The translations under genes and the position numbers were made by a program. Shown piece after piece: positions 1-9,758 of a stretch of 64,000 bases of DNA. How positions within the stretch are numbered: position 1 is the stretch's first letter; each line of letters begins with the position of its first letter. Origin of the DNA: Scleromatobacter humisilvae (GTDB taxonomy: Bacteria > Pseudomonadota > Gammaproteobacteria > Burkholderiales > Burkholderiaceae_C); assembly GCF_023231945.1 (NCBI RefSeq), contig NZ_JAJLJH010000002.1, positions 785,968 through 849,967 of the forward strand, read 5' to 3'. The notes beneath the pieces are model-generated. The model was given only the letters and a program-made list of their open reading frames with translations, was not told where the DNA came from and did not search any database.

Positions 1-570
1 GGCAGGATCGATAACGGCAGCGAGCTGTTCGGCATCGGCATGACCCTGCCGAACGGGCAGCGCGCGGCCAACGGCTATGCGGCGATGGCGGCCTACGACA
101 GCAACGGCGACGGCGTGCTGGACGCCAAGGACGCGCACTTCAAGGATCTCGTCGTGTGGGTCGACGCGAACCACAATGGGGTGAGCGATCCGGGCGAGCT
201 GAAGTCGCTCGCGCAACTGGGCATCGTATCGCTGGACCTGCACGGGCTGGCGGGCACGGCCACCAACAACGGCAACCTGCTGGGGCTGACGTCGTCGTAC
301 ACGACGGCCGATGGCACGACGCATGCGATGGCGGACGTCTGGTTCGCCAAGGACACGTCGGCCGCGGCCACGGCCGCAAGCGCACCGCCGGCCTTGCACG
401 ACCTGCTGGCGGCGCCTGCGACCGAGCTGTTGCCTGGGAGCGAGACTGCGCACGTCTCGCCTGTGCACTCGACGGCTGACCATGCCTCGGTGGCGATGGC
501 GCATCAAGCGTTGGCGCACGCTCGACTGCAGGATGAGGACGAGGCTCGGCGGAACGCGCCGTTGCTCTGA
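1..570 (+). CDS. RTX-type calcium-binding secreted protein, C-terminal fragment
   Basis: The frame is open from the first base, so the start lies outside the window; 189 codons remain. The fragment reads GRIDNGSELFG, then two EF-hand/dockerin-like calcium loops, DSNGDGVLDAKD (97-132) and DANHNGVSDPGEL (163-201). This arrangement is typical of the C-terminal region of giant RTX adhesins and hemolysin-type proteins exported by type I secretion. After it come an Ala/Pro-rich linker and a short C-terminal tail where the uncleaved export signal normally sits. TolC-, HlyD- and ABC-type components of a type I exporter lie at 7.2-16.9 kb, so this is their best candidate substrate (inference). Whether it is an adhesin or an enzyme cannot be told from the fragment. 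Confidence 0.75.
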   Translation, partial: GRIDNGSELFGIGMTLPNGQRAANGYAAMAAYDSNGDGVLDAKDAHFKDLVVWVDANHNGVSDPGELKSLAQLGIVSLDLHGLAGTATNNGNLLGLTSSYTTADGTTHAMADVWFAKDTSAAATAASAPPALHDLLAAPATELLPGSETAHVSPVHSTADHASVAMAHQALAHARLQDEDEARRNAPLL

Positions 571-645
571 CCGGCGGACGACGTCATCCTGCGCGAAGCA
601 AGGCGCAGTCGCCAGATCCACGTTGCGAGAGGCGCATCCCCGATT

Positions 646-716
646 GGGGTCATTCCCTGCTTGGGGTCAGGTCTTGCCTTTTGCCCCCAGGCTGGGGTCA
701 GGTCTTGCCTTTTGCC
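646..716. repeat. Left cluster of 23-bp repeats flanking the RAYT transposase
   Basis: Two exact copies of a 23-base unit that starts GGGGTCAGGTCTTGCC and ends TTTTGCC lie at 663-685 and 694-716. A truncated copy (GGGGTCA) sits at 646-652. The right-hand cluster carries the same unit in the opposite orientation. The second copy overlaps the transposase stop codon (698-700). The layout resembles the repeat families mobilised by REP-associated tyrosine transposases. Confidence 0.85.
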
Positions 717-1636
717 TGCTTGTTTCGCTGAGCCCGCAGGACAGGAATCGATCCGCAGCCGTCAGGAGCAGCCGCTACGCGCTCACCCCGCGCCATCAGG
801 CGACTGACGCGTGACACGGACAGGCCGACCGCCTTTGCGATCTCCGTCATGGTCATCCCGTCCTTGACATAGGCGCGGCGGATCGACTCGTCGCGGGAAT
901 CGGTCGAGGCGGCCTGCCTGAGCGCGCGTTTCGGCGCGTGCCGCTGCGCAAAAGGGATCTCGCGTTCGCGCAACACGGCGGGACGCACCCGCGCCTGCAC
1001 TGTTTCGACGAAGTCTTCATCGCCCAGATAGACGACCTGACGCAGTTCGCGCTCCCACAGCGGCACGCCCCGTCCCTCGGAGACAAACCGAGCGTAGCGT
1101 CTTGCCGCGAGATGACGCTCGGTCCCCGACAAGGCATCGCGACCGAGCAACTGCGCGTGCAACGCACGGGTGTCCAGCCACGACGGCGACTGTTCGAGAC
1201 CGCAGTGGGCCCGATGGCTCGACCAACGCCAGTCGGCCGCGCCGTCCACCATTTGCGCACGCACCGGATTGAGTTCCGTGTAGCGGCAGACTTCCAGCAG
1301 GTAGGCATCGCGATCGACATGGATCGACGTGAAGCGCCCTTGGAACAGGTGGCCGACCAGGCCGTGGCGTCGATTGAACGCCTGTGCGTAGACGCCGTTG
1401 ACGTGGCGCATCAGCCTCGACAGGTTGCCCCGCCTTGTTTGCACCACGAGGTGGTAGTGATTGCCCATCAGGCAGTAGGCCAACACCGTCGCATCGAATC
1501 GCTCCAGAGCCTGCGCCAGCACGGCGATCAGGCGATCGCGGTCGCGGTCATCCCTGAAGATCGGCTCCTTGCGGTCGCCTCGTGACGTGACGTGATACAC
1601 GCCACCCGGAAAATCAATGCGCAACGGTCTGGCCAT
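698..1636 (-). CDS. REP-associated tyrosine transposase (RAYT, Y1_Tnp/HUH family)
   Basis: A 312-residue single-strand DNA transposase of the IS200/REP-associated class. The N-terminus MARPLRIDFPGGVYHVTSRG is the family hallmark, so I start at the ATG at 1636 rather than the TTG-type start further upstream. The metal-binding HUH motif is present as GNHYHLVVQT, and the catalytic tyrosine lies in the RYTELNPVRA segment. A C-terminal helix-turn-helix (MTEIAKAVGLSVSRVSRLM) is typical of longer Burkholderiales members. The last eight codons (NKQAKGKT) and the stop are written by one of the flanking repeats. Such proteins are usually domesticated and act on dispersed repeats rather than moving as an insertion sequence. 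No other mobile genes are near. Confidence 0.93.
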   Translation of the reverse strand: MARPLRIDFPGGVYHVTSRGDRKEPIFRDDRDRDRLIAVLAQALERFDATVLAYCLMGNHYHLVVQTRRGNLSRLMRHVNGVYAQAFNRRHGLVGHLFQGRFTSIHVDRDAYLLEVCRYTELNPVRAQMVDGAADWRWSSHRAHCGLEQSPSWLDTRALHAQLLGRDALSGTERHLAARRYARFVSEGRGVPLWERELRQVVYLGDEDFVETVQARVRPAVLREREIPFAQRHAPKRALRQAASTDSRDESIRRAYVKDGMTMTEIAKAVGLSVSRVSRLMARGERVAAAPDGCGSIPVLRAQRNKQAKGKT

Positions 1637-1705
1637 TGCACGAGCGTAGGGCCGCGCGTGCAGGCTCCTGGGAGCCAAATGGCGAGATATCCGCGCCAAT
1701 CGTCA

Positions 1706-1825
1706 GGAGCAGCGATTTTTGGGGGCAAAAGGCAAGACCTGACCCCAACCCGGAGGCAAAAGGCAAGACCTGACCCCGCCCTTGGGAGCAGCGATTTTTG
1801 GGGGCAAAAGGCAAGACCTGACCCC
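1706..1825. repeat. Right cluster of RAYT-associated repeats
   Basis: Three copies of the 23-base unit, in reverse orientation to the left cluster, lie at 1724-1746, 1755-1777 and 1803-1825. Two of them sit inside a longer 41-base direct repeat (1706-1746 and 1785-1825) that begins GGAGCAGCGATTTTTGGGGG. Degenerate TGACCCCGCG copies follow to about 1856. The element separates the transposase start from the 3' end of the glycosyltransferase gene at 1905. Confidence 0.85.
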
Positions 1826-1904
1826 GCCCTTGTTGACCCCGCGCTTTGACCCCGCGCCTGTGCGAAGCAAGGCCCTCGAGCGCTGCAGGCAGGAGCCGCC
1901 GCGG

Positions 1905-3773
1905 TCAGCGCGTATGCAGATCGACAGCCGACGCCGCCGGTGCGGCATCACGCTCGCCGAACGCCAGCACGTCGTAGTAATAGAGCGTGCGCGACGCCTT
2001 GCGCTGGTTCTGCCGCAGCAACGAGTCGAGCAGCTGATCGAGCACGCGCGGCTGGGAAACCTCGCAGATCGGGTTGCCGAAGTTGTCGAACACCCAGAAG
2101 CCCGCATACCCGCAGGCCCACAGCGCGCGCAGCCGCTGGCGCCAGGAATCGGCAGCCTGAGCATCGCCGCCGAGCTGGCAACTGAAGTACAGCATCGGAC
2201 GCGCCGACGCGCACAGCCCCGCAGCTCCTTCGAGCAACGACGGGCCACCCGCCCCCGCCGTCGACACGACAAGCCGCACGCGATCCATGCCTGGCCGCGA
2301 GGCGATCTCGCGCAGTGCCACGTCGACCCCCGGCAATGCGGAAGAGCCGAGTTCGGCATGCAGCAACTGGACGCTGCCATCGCGCAAGACGGCTGCGTTC
2401 GTGCGCAGGTAGGCGAAGCGCTTCGCGTCGCGCTCGATGCCCAGCAGGTTCAGGGCAGGCCGGGCGTCGGCGAGTTGCGCCAGCGTCGATCCGAAGCCCG
2501 CACCGGCGATCACCACGCCGTCGCCGTCGTCCAGCACCGCACCGAGCGCGGAAGGCAGGCGGCCGAACAGCGGATGCTCGCGTTGCAGCCCCGGCAGCGG
2601 ATGGGTGGCCGGCAGGCGGCAGCGCAGCTTGCCGAGCGTCAGCAGTTGATCGTCGGCAGCGACTGCCGCCGCCGTCACGCGCGGCGCGGGCGCGGGACGC
2701 GCGTCGGCCGCGGCCTGCAGCGCCGAGGCGACGCCGTCGGCCATCGTCTGCCAGCTGAACTTGCGCGCCTGCACGCGGCCGCGCTCGATCAGGCTCGCGC
2801 GGACCTCGGGGCGCTGCACCTGCTGCAGCAGCTCGAAGGTCTGCGCTTCCTCGTTCGCGCCGAGTTCGATGTAGAGCACCGCGTCGCCGCCGACTTCGGG
2901 CAGCGAGGACGCGTTGGAGGTGATGGCGGGGCACTCGCACGCCATCGCCTCGAGCACGGGCAGGCCGAAGCCCTCATACCGGGACGGGTACACCAGCGCC
3001 AGCGCGCCGGCGTAGGCGCAGCGCAGGTCGTGGTCGTCGAAGATCGCGAGGTGCACGCTGGCCTCGCCCGCGGCCGCCTGGCTCGCAGGGTCGAGCTGGC
3101 CGCCGCCGGTGCAGACGATCGCATAGTCCTTGCGCGCGTCGCCGAAGCGGGCGAAGGCCGAGAAGAACAGCGCGGCGTTCTTGTAGTCGGCGCGGCTGCC
3201 CGAGGTCATGAAATACGGACGCACGATGCCGTGGCGCCTGCGGAAGTCGGCCACTTCCTCGGCACTGACGGGCGCGAAGTCGCTGCCGGTGTAGTCGACG
3301 CGCACGTCGACCGCCTTGCCCGCGAAGCGCGCCAGGTCGCGCGCGGTGCTGTGCGAGATTGCCGTGTAGCTGGACGCATAGGCCAGCGCCTCGCGCTTCT
3401 GGCGCCACATCGGCGTGCCGAGGTCGTAGCCCATCACCTCGGGGATCATGTCGTAGACCATCGCCATCGACGGCGTGGACTTGGGGTAGCTGTAGTACGT
3501 CGACATGAACAGCGCCGCGCCGACCTCGTCGCAGACGTCCTGCACGACGCGGCGGTCGCCTTCGAGGTCGTTGTAGTTGAGGCCGGGCGCGTCGTGGAAG
3601 CGGATGCCCGCCACGCGCGGCGCGGTGCGCGCGCGATCCATCACGACGAGGCGATCGCCGAATGGCGTGCCGGCCCACAGCCCGAGCAGCGACTGCCACA
3701 CGCGCGCGATGCCGGAGCGGCCGATCTGGAAGAAGACGCCGTCGATGACGATGGGAGAAGCGTTCGGGGTCAT
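1905..3773 (-). CDS. GT4 glycosyltransferase fused to a FkbM-like methyltransferase domain
   Basis: A 622-residue two-domain protein without signal peptide or membrane segment. Residues 1-350 form a GT-B retaining glycosyltransferase: the GT4 signature EGFGLPVLE (E267 and E275) is followed by the LPEVGGDAVLY segment, and the SGSRADYKN stretch lies near residue 191. Residues 400-610 resemble a SAM-dependent FkbM-type methyltransferase, with the glycine-rich GAGFG at 423-428 followed by GIERD, and the C-terminal YYYDVLAF typical of that family. It is the third gene of an operon with two TPR glycosyltransferases, 10 bases after the preceding stop. Likely role: adding and methylating a sugar on a glycoprotein or glycan (inference). 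The acceptor is unknown. Confidence 0.82.
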   Translation of the reverse strand: MTPNASPIVIDGVFFQIGRSGIARVWQSLLGLWAGTPFGDRLVVMDRARTAPRVAGIRFHDAPGLNYNDLEGDRRVVQDVCDEVGAALFMSTYYSYPKSTPSMAMVYDMIPEVMGYDLGTPMWRQKREALAYASSYTAISHSTARDLARFAGKAVDVRVDYTGSDFAPVSAEEVADFRRRHGIVRPYFMTSGSRADYKNAALFFSAFARFGDARKDYAIVCTGGGQLDPASQAAAGEASVHLAIFDDHDLRCAYAGALALVYPSRYEGFGLPVLEAMACECPAITSNASSLPEVGGDAVLYIELGANEEAQTFELLQQVQRPEVRASLIERGRVQARKFSWQTMADGVASALQAAADARPAPAPRVTAAAVAADDQLLTLGKLRCRLPATHPLPGLQREHPLFGRLPSALGAVLDDGDGVVIAGAGFGSTLAQLADARPALNLLGIERDAKRFAYLRTNAAVLRDGSVQLLHAELGSSALPGVDVALREIASRPGMDRVRLVVSTAGAGGPSLLEGAAGLCASARPMLYFSCQLGGDAQAADSWRQRLRALWACGYAGFWVFDNFGNPICEVSQPRVLDQLLDSLLRQNQRKASRTLYYYDVLAFGERDAAPAASAVDLHTR

Positions 3774-3783
3774 GCGCGCTCCC

Positions 3784-5058
3784 TCACCAGCGGTGCAGCA
3801 TCAGGTTGGGCATCGTCAGGAAGTCGTTGCCGATCAGCTCGTAGGAGCCCGGCGCCCAGTCCTTCAGATGGCGGATCGCCGTCGACACGTTGGACGCGCC
3901 GTTGCCGAGGAAGGCGTCGCAGCGCGCGGCGAGGTGGGCGTCCATGACGACCTCCTCGCCCAGCTTGCGGCCTTCGTGGCCGGCGTAGTGCACGCCGGTG
4001 GCGTCGGAGCTGCGCGCGACGTCGGCGGCCAGCACGCGCTCGCCATACTTCTGGCGGTATTCGCGCGCGAAGTGCTCGCTGTCGGTCAGCAGGAAGATGC
4101 CCATGGCCGGATCGGCCTGCAGCATGCGGTCGATGCGGTGCTGGTATTGCGCGTTGACCAGCTCGAGGTCGCGCAGCTCGGTGATCTTGTCGCTGCCGCG
4201 CACGTGCACGGCGACCCAGCGGCGGCCGGCCATGCGCTCGTTGGCGAATGCGTCGACGCGCGCCTGCAGCGCGGGCTGCAGCTGGACGTACTTGGCGTAG
4301 AGGCGGCGGTAGATCGTCGGATAGTCGAGGCCGTGCCAGGGGCTGTCGGGCTCGATCCAGCCGATCAGGTCGACGACCTTGCCGTGGAAGTCGCTGACGA
4401 CCACGTCCTCGTCGCGCGCCAGCAGGTGCAGCGCGGAGGTGCGCGAGCCCGGGCCCTGGAACTTGTTGACGTTCTCGTCGCGCAGCGTCGCGGCCGTCCA
4501 CTTGGCCGGGAAGAACGACTGGCCCCAGGCGGCGAGGCCGTCCTGCGTCGCGCCGGAGACCGGGCGGAAGAACAGCTCGAACGCGTTGGCGACACCCTCG
4601 GCGCCGAACAGCGTGTTGGCGCCCCAGTGCACGACGGGCGTGCGCCCGGTGAGTTCGGCGAGCAGCAGCTGGCCGACGACGTGGTCCATGTCCGACCAGA
4701 AGCCGTAGCCCCAGGCCTTGATCAGCAGGTACCTGGGACGCGCGAGCGCCTTGGGCGCGGTCGACGCGGCGAGCGCGCGGGCGGCCTGCGCCATCTCGCG
4801 TGCGCGGTCGCGCCAGGCGCCGATCTCGCCCGAGTCCGGACGCAGCGACAGCGCGCGCGTGAACCACGCGTCGGCCAGCTGGTAGCGGCGCAGGCCCGAG
4901 GCCATGTGGCCCAGCAGGCTCATCGCGAGGGCGTCCTGCGGGTTCTCGCGCAAGGCTTCGCGGCAGAGATAGTCGGCCAGCTGCAGGTTGCCGCGCGCGA
5001 GCGCGTCGTTGGCGGCGACGGCGGGCGAGACAGCGGGAGCGTCGACCACCGCGTTCAC
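3784..5058 (-). CDS. TPR-containing fucosyltransferase-like glycosyltransferase
   Basis: A 424-residue cytosolic protein. The GTG start at 5058 overlaps the TGA of the upstream gene as GTGA, which argues for translational coupling and excludes the longer upstream-extended frame. Residues 20-95 look like one or two TPR helices pairs (DYLCREALRENPQDALAMSL, ADAWFTRALSLRP). Residues 107-424 resemble GT23/O-fucosyltransferase-like GT-B enzymes: HVRGSDKITELRD at 285-297 parallels the HxRR motif that binds the sugar nucleotide. IFLLTDSEHF and FLGNGASNVSTAI follow in the order expected for NodZ/protein O-fucosyltransferase relatives. Donor and acceptor cannot be assigned from sequence. Its place between a GT41 and a GT4 enzyme suggests sequential glycan building. 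Confidence 0.72.
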   Translation of the reverse strand: MNAVVDAPAVSPAVAANDALARGNLQLADYLCREALRENPQDALAMSLLGHMASGLRRYQLADAWFTRALSLRPDSGEIGAWRDRAREMAQAARALAASTAPKALARPRYLLIKAWGYGFWSDMDHVVGQLLLAELTGRTPVVHWGANTLFGAEGVANAFELFFRPVSGATQDGLAAWGQSFFPAKWTAATLRDENVNKFQGPGSRTSALHLLARDEDVVVSDFHGKVVDLIGWIEPDSPWHGLDYPTIYRRLYAKYVQLQPALQARVDAFANERMAGRRWVAVHVRGSDKITELRDLELVNAQYQHRIDRMLQADPAMGIFLLTDSEHFAREYRQKYGERVLAADVARSSDATGVHYAGHEGRKLGEEVVMDAHLAARCDAFLGNGASNVSTAIRHLKDWAPGSYELIGNDFLTMPNLMLHRW

Positions 5059-7070
5059 AGCGCGGCCCCGCTCAGCGCGTCGGTCGCGCCGCCCAGCTGC
5101 GTCTTGCGCCACATCGCGGTGTAGATCGCCTCGAGGTTGCGCGTGAACGCGTCGGCATCGCACAGCGCGCTGGTCGACTGCGTGGCGCGCAGGTGCGCCT
5201 TCAGGCCGGCCAGGCGTTGCGGATCGCGCGCCAGCGCCAGCGCGAGCGCCTCGTAGTCGGCCAGCGAGCCGGTGACCAGCTCGGGGATGCCGGCCGCGTG
5301 GAGCAGGCTGCCCGCGACGCGCGACGGGAACGCGCCGCCCATGCAGGTGACGACCGGCAGGCCCGCCATCAGCGCGTCGGCGCAGGTGGTGTGGGCGTTG
5401 TACGGATGGGTGTCGAGGAACAGGTCGGCCTGGCGATAGCGCGCGAGGTGATCCTCCACGCGCGGCACACGCTGGGCGAACACGAGGCGGTTCGGATCGA
5501 CGCCGCGCGCGGCAGCCTCCTTGCGCAGGTTCTCCTGCGACAGCGGGCTGCGCGACATCAGCCACAGCACCGACCCGGGCACCTCGCGCAGCAGGTTCAT
5601 CCACACGTTGAACACGTGCGGGGCGATCTTGTAGTCGTGGTTGAACGAGCAGAACACGACGCCCTCTTCCGGCAGGCCGCACTCGGCGCGCGAGGGCGTG
5701 TGATCCGAGATCTTCAGGCCGGAGGCCGCGGGCAGGTAGGCGTCCGGCAGGTAGACGACCTTCTCGTTGTAGTGCCGCGCGTGCTCGGGCGGGATCACGT
5801 GGCGGTCGGCCACGATGTAGTCCATGTACTGCGTGCCCATGGTGCCGGGATAGCCGAGGTAGTTGACCTGCACGGGCGCCGGGCGCATGCCGAACACTTC
5901 ACTCCGCGAATCCGCCGTGAATCCGGCGAGGTCGATCGCCACGTCCACTTCCATGTCGCGCATGAGCTTCGCGATCTTGGCGCTCTCCATGAGACGCGCG
6001 TCGATGAAGTGGTCGAAGGTATCGACCATGCGCTGGCGCAGGCGGCTCGAGTCGTTGGCGCCGATCGAGATCGCGATGGTCTCGAAGCGCGTGCGGTCGT
6101 GGCGCTCGAAGATGCCGGCCATCAGGTGGCCCACCGGGTGCTCGCGCAGGTCGGGCGAGACGTAGGCGATGCGGATGCGGTCGTGCTTGTAGCGCTGGCC
6201 CGTCCACAGCGGCGCCGTGCGCGGCGCGTAGCGGTGCTGCGCGAAGATCTCGGCGCACTTGTGGTGGACGGCGGCGTCGTCGGTGATGGACATCACGCCC
6301 AGCGACTTGGCGATCGGCTTGCCGGCCTCGATGCCGTCGAGGATCTTGGCGACGTCGGAGTCGAAGTGCGACCAGTCGCACTGGTGCATGCGCTCGTAGC
6401 AGATCGAGCCGACGCCGTAGTCGAAGTCGGGCTTGAGCTGCAGCAGGCGCTCGAACATCGCCACGGCTTCCTGCGGGCGCTTGAACTCGGTCAGCATGAT
6501 CGCGAGGTTGGACATCGCGTTCAGGTGATCGGGCTTGAGCGCCAGCGCGCGGTTGAAGCGGTCGATCGCCGCGTGGTGGTTCAGCTGCTCGCGGTGGAGC
6601 GTGCCGCTGTTGATCAGCGCCTCGACGTAGTCGGGCTTGAGCTCCAGCGCCTTGTCGTAGCTGGCGATGGCCGCCTCGCGCAGGCCCAGGCGTTGCTGGA
6701 CGGCGCCGGCGGCGTACCAGATCGGGGCGAAGGTCGACGCGACCTGGACCCCGCGCTCGACGACCGGCAGCGCGCGCTCGGCGCCGAAGCGTTCCATCAG
6801 CACGACGGCCAGCGAATACAGCGCGACGCCTTCGTTGGGGATGTGGGTCAGGAACAGCTCGAAGACGGCCTGCGCCTGCTCCAGCTTGCCTTCGTTCTGC
6901 AGCGCGATGCCCTGCAGCAGCAGGTTGCGGTCGATGACGATGCGCTCGGCGCCGGGGGCCGCGACGGCCGCGAGCGCGGCGCTGGCCGGGTCGGCGGGCA
7001 TCGCGCCGGCAGCCATCCCGGGGGCGCGCTGCGCTGCGACGTGGGGGGCGACCTGGCTGGACTGCTGCAT
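5055..7070 (-). CDS. TPR O-GlcNAc-transferase-like protein (SPINDLY/OGT, GT41)
   Basis: A 671-residue protein with about four to five TPR units (residues 48-220; the repeats show ALELKPDYVEALINSGTLHR and ALALKPDHLNAMSNLAIML). A GT41 catalytic region follows: RIRIAYVSPDLREHPVGHL, then FNHDYKIAPHVFNVW, and finally DTHPYNAHTTCADALMAGLP with GAFPSRVAGSLL. These blocks carry the UDP-sugar binding and catalytic features of O-linked GlcNAc transferases and HMW1C-type adhesin glycosyltransferases. The ATG at 7070 is preceded by GGAG, 7 bases away. It is the first gene of the three-gene glycosyltransferase operon. Substrate is unknown; a nearby RTX-type protein and exporter make an exported adhesin a reasonable guess. 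Confidence 0.88.
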   Translation of the reverse strand: MQQSSQVAPHVAAQRAPGMAAGAMPADPASAALAAVAAPGAERIVIDRNLLLQGIALQNEGKLEQAQAVFELFLTHIPNEGVALYSLAVVLMERFGAERALPVVERGVQVASTFAPIWYAAGAVQQRLGLREAAIASYDKALELKPDYVEALINSGTLHREQLNHHAAIDRFNRALALKPDHLNAMSNLAIMLTEFKRPQEAVAMFERLLQLKPDFDYGVGSICYERMHQCDWSHFDSDVAKILDGIEAGKPIAKSLGVMSITDDAAVHHKCAEIFAQHRYAPRTAPLWTGQRYKHDRIRIAYVSPDLREHPVGHLMAGIFERHDRTRFETIAISIGANDSSRLRQRMVDTFDHFIDARLMESAKIAKLMRDMEVDVAIDLAGFTADSRSEVFGMRPAPVQVNYLGYPGTMGTQYMDYIVADRHVIPPEHARHYNEKVVYLPDAYLPAASGLKISDHTPSRAECGLPEEGVVFCSFNHDYKIAPHVFNVWMNLLREVPGSVLWLMSRSPLSQENLRKEAAARGVDPNRLVFAQRVPRVEDHLARYRQADLFLDTHPYNAHTTCADALMAGLPVVTCMGGAFPSRVAGSLLHAAGIPELVTGSLADYEALALALARDPQRLAGLKAHLRATQSTSALCDADAFTRNLEAIYTAMWRKTQLGGATDALSGAAL

Positions 7071-7208
7071 TCGGCGACTCCAAGGAAAACTTTATGGGAA
7101 TGATCCGAATGGTCGCGCGCCGGGGCCCATTCCAATCGGGCGAAAAGGCCGGATGCGGGGCCGCATATCGGCGCCGGAAGCGCGAAAGCGGCGCCCACGG
7201 CGCCGCCA

Positions 7209-7226
7209 GGACGCCTCCCGGCGTCC
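7209..7226. other. Hairpin between OGT-like and TolC-like genes
   Basis: A perfect 7-bp stem GGACGCC/GGCGTCC with a TCCC loop lies about 20 bases beyond the stop of the TolC-family gene on the minus strand. No T-run follows on either strand, so it is not a clear intrinsic terminator. The rest of 7071-7247 shows no gene or obvious promoter. Confidence 0.5.
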
Positions 7227-7247
7227 GCCAGACGGGTGCGCCCGCCG

Positions 7248-8696
7248 CTACTCCAGGTGCACCGCCAGGCCCAGGCCCAGCGACCACAGCAGCGCGTTGG
7301 ACTGCTGCGTGTCGTACAGCGCGTCGACGTACTGCACCCGCATGTTGTAGTGGTCGCCCTCGGCGGCCATGACGTCGAACAGCGAGCGCCGGCCGAGCTG
7401 CTGCCACTGCTGCAGCGTGAAGTTGCGCACCAGCTCGCTGTTGTGCAGGATCTCGATGACGCTGCGCGCCCGCTCCATCGCGTGCTCGGCCTGCTCGTGC
7501 ACCTCGGCCATGCGGTACTTGCGCGACTCGAGCGCGTCCTCGCGCGTCAGGCGCGCGGCCGCGGCGCGCTTGCGGGCGGACTCGGTCGTGTAGTTGTTGG
7601 ACGCGTTGAAGATCTGCCAGTTGAAGGTCAGCCCGCCCGACACCGAGCGCGACGTGCCCGCCCCGGCCGACTTCGTCGCGGCCACCAGCACGCCCAGCTG
7701 CGGCTTCTGGCCGTCGAGCACCGAGCGCACGTAGGCGTCGAGCGCGTCGGCCTGCGAGTCGAGCGCGCGGATCTCGGACGCCCGCGACGCGATCGTCAGC
7801 AGGTCGTCGAGCGCCGGCGTGTCCAGCATCACCGACGTGATGCCCTCGGTGGGCGGCAGGTCGTCGCCGACGAAGCGCTTCAGGCGGATCTCGGTGAGCC
7901 GCTTCTGCGACAGCGTCTGGTCGCGCGACAGCTCGGCCTGCTGCTGCGTCTTCCTCGCCTGCACGAGTTCGCTGGTGCGGCCGCGGTCTGCCGCGACGAT
8001 CTGCTGCAGCGCGTCGACCAGGCAGCCCATCTTGCGGGCGTACTGGTCGTAGACCTGCGCCTCGACGGTGTAGCGGCTGCGGTCCAGCGCCAGCGACACC
8101 GTCTGCAGCGCGACCTGCTCCTGCGCCCCGATCTCGCCGAACTTGGCGACCTCGGCGAGGTGCGAGCGATAGGCGGTGAGATCGCGGATGTGGCCGCCGT
8201 CGTACAGCGGCGCGGAGACGTTCAGGCCGCCCTGGAACTGCGAGCCGTGCACGGCCGCGGTGTTGGGCGCGCCGGCGTCGATGCCGCCGATCTGGCCGGA
8301 GATGCCGACCTGCGGATAGAGCTGGGCGTGCGCCTCGTCGATGTCGATCGCGGCGGCCTCGGCCAGCAGCTTGGCCGCGCCGACCGCGTTGCTGCGGCGG
8401 ATGGCGGACTGCACCATCGCCAGCAGGTTCATGCGCGGCGCGACGCTGTCGGCCCCGGCCGACCGCGCACCGGCCGTGGCGGGCACCGTGCGGAACGTGG
8501 GGGTCGCCTTCGGGTCGGCGCCCTCGTCGCTGATGCAGCGGCCATTGGCAGCCGGCACGGGCGCGGGCGCGCTCGCCTGGGCGACGGTCACGCGGCGCGC
8601 CGTGACGGCGGAAGCCGGCGCCGAGACGGCGGCGCCCAGCGCGACGGCGAGCATCGCGCAGGCGGTCCAGGTCGATTTGGAAGTCGTGGATCCCAT
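7248..8696 (-). CDS. TolC-family outer-membrane protein of a type I secretion system
   Basis: A 482-residue protein starting with a signal peptide (MGSTTSKSTWTACAMLAVALG, cleavage probably after SAPASA). The rest is the long helical, Gln/Ala-rich repeat architecture of outer-membrane efflux channels. Family landmarks include VGAAKLLAEAAAIDIDEAHAQLYPQVGISGQIGG early in the mature protein, SAPLYDGGHIRDL in the first half, and its duplicate SGGLTFNWQIFNASN in the second. Length matches LapE/AggA-type channels. The matching HlyD adaptor and ABC exporter lie 4.5 kb away (13252-16926), separated by sugar and PEP-CTERM genes, so the system is split. Likely role: exit duct for the RTX-type protein at 1-570. 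Confidence 0.87.
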   Translation of the reverse strand: MGSTTSKSTWTACAMLAVALGAAVSAPASAVTARRVTVAQASAPAPVPAANGRCISDEGADPKATPTFRTVPATAGARSAGADSVAPRMNLLAMVQSAIRRSNAVGAAKLLAEAAAIDIDEAHAQLYPQVGISGQIGGIDAGAPNTAAVHGSQFQGGLNVSAPLYDGGHIRDLTAYRSHLAEVAKFGEIGAQEQVALQTVSLALDRSRYTVEAQVYDQYARKMGCLVDALQQIVAADRGRTSELVQARKTQQQAELSRDQTLSQKRLTEIRLKRFVGDDLPPTEGITSVMLDTPALDDLLTIASRASEIRALDSQADALDAYVRSVLDGQKPQLGVLVAATKSAGAGTSRSVSGGLTFNWQIFNASNNYTTESARKRAAAARLTREDALESRKYRMAEVHEQAEHAMERARSVIEILHNSELVRNFTLQQWQQLGRRSLFDVMAAEGDHYNMRVQYVDALYDTQQSNALLWSLGLGLAVHLE

Positions 8697-8744
8697 GGCG
8701 GGGTCAGAGTTTCGGCAGGGACGTCCGTCCCTTGATTCGGGAGA

Positions 8745-9758
<1,014 letters not shown>

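Noticed and set aside
663..1825. CRISPR array
   Set aside because: The repeats are in two inverted clusters around a transposase, with 8-25 base spacing and no unique spacers or cas genes.
1782..3947. A 721-codon plus-strand open frame opposite the GT4 fusion gene
   Set aside because: Starts in the repeat cluster and mirrors a well-supported gene; Arg/Ala/Gln-rich shadow.
5059..5682. Longer start for the fucosyltransferase-like protein
   Set aside because: The extension is Arg/Ala-rich shadow of the OGT-like gene; the GTGA overlap start is better.
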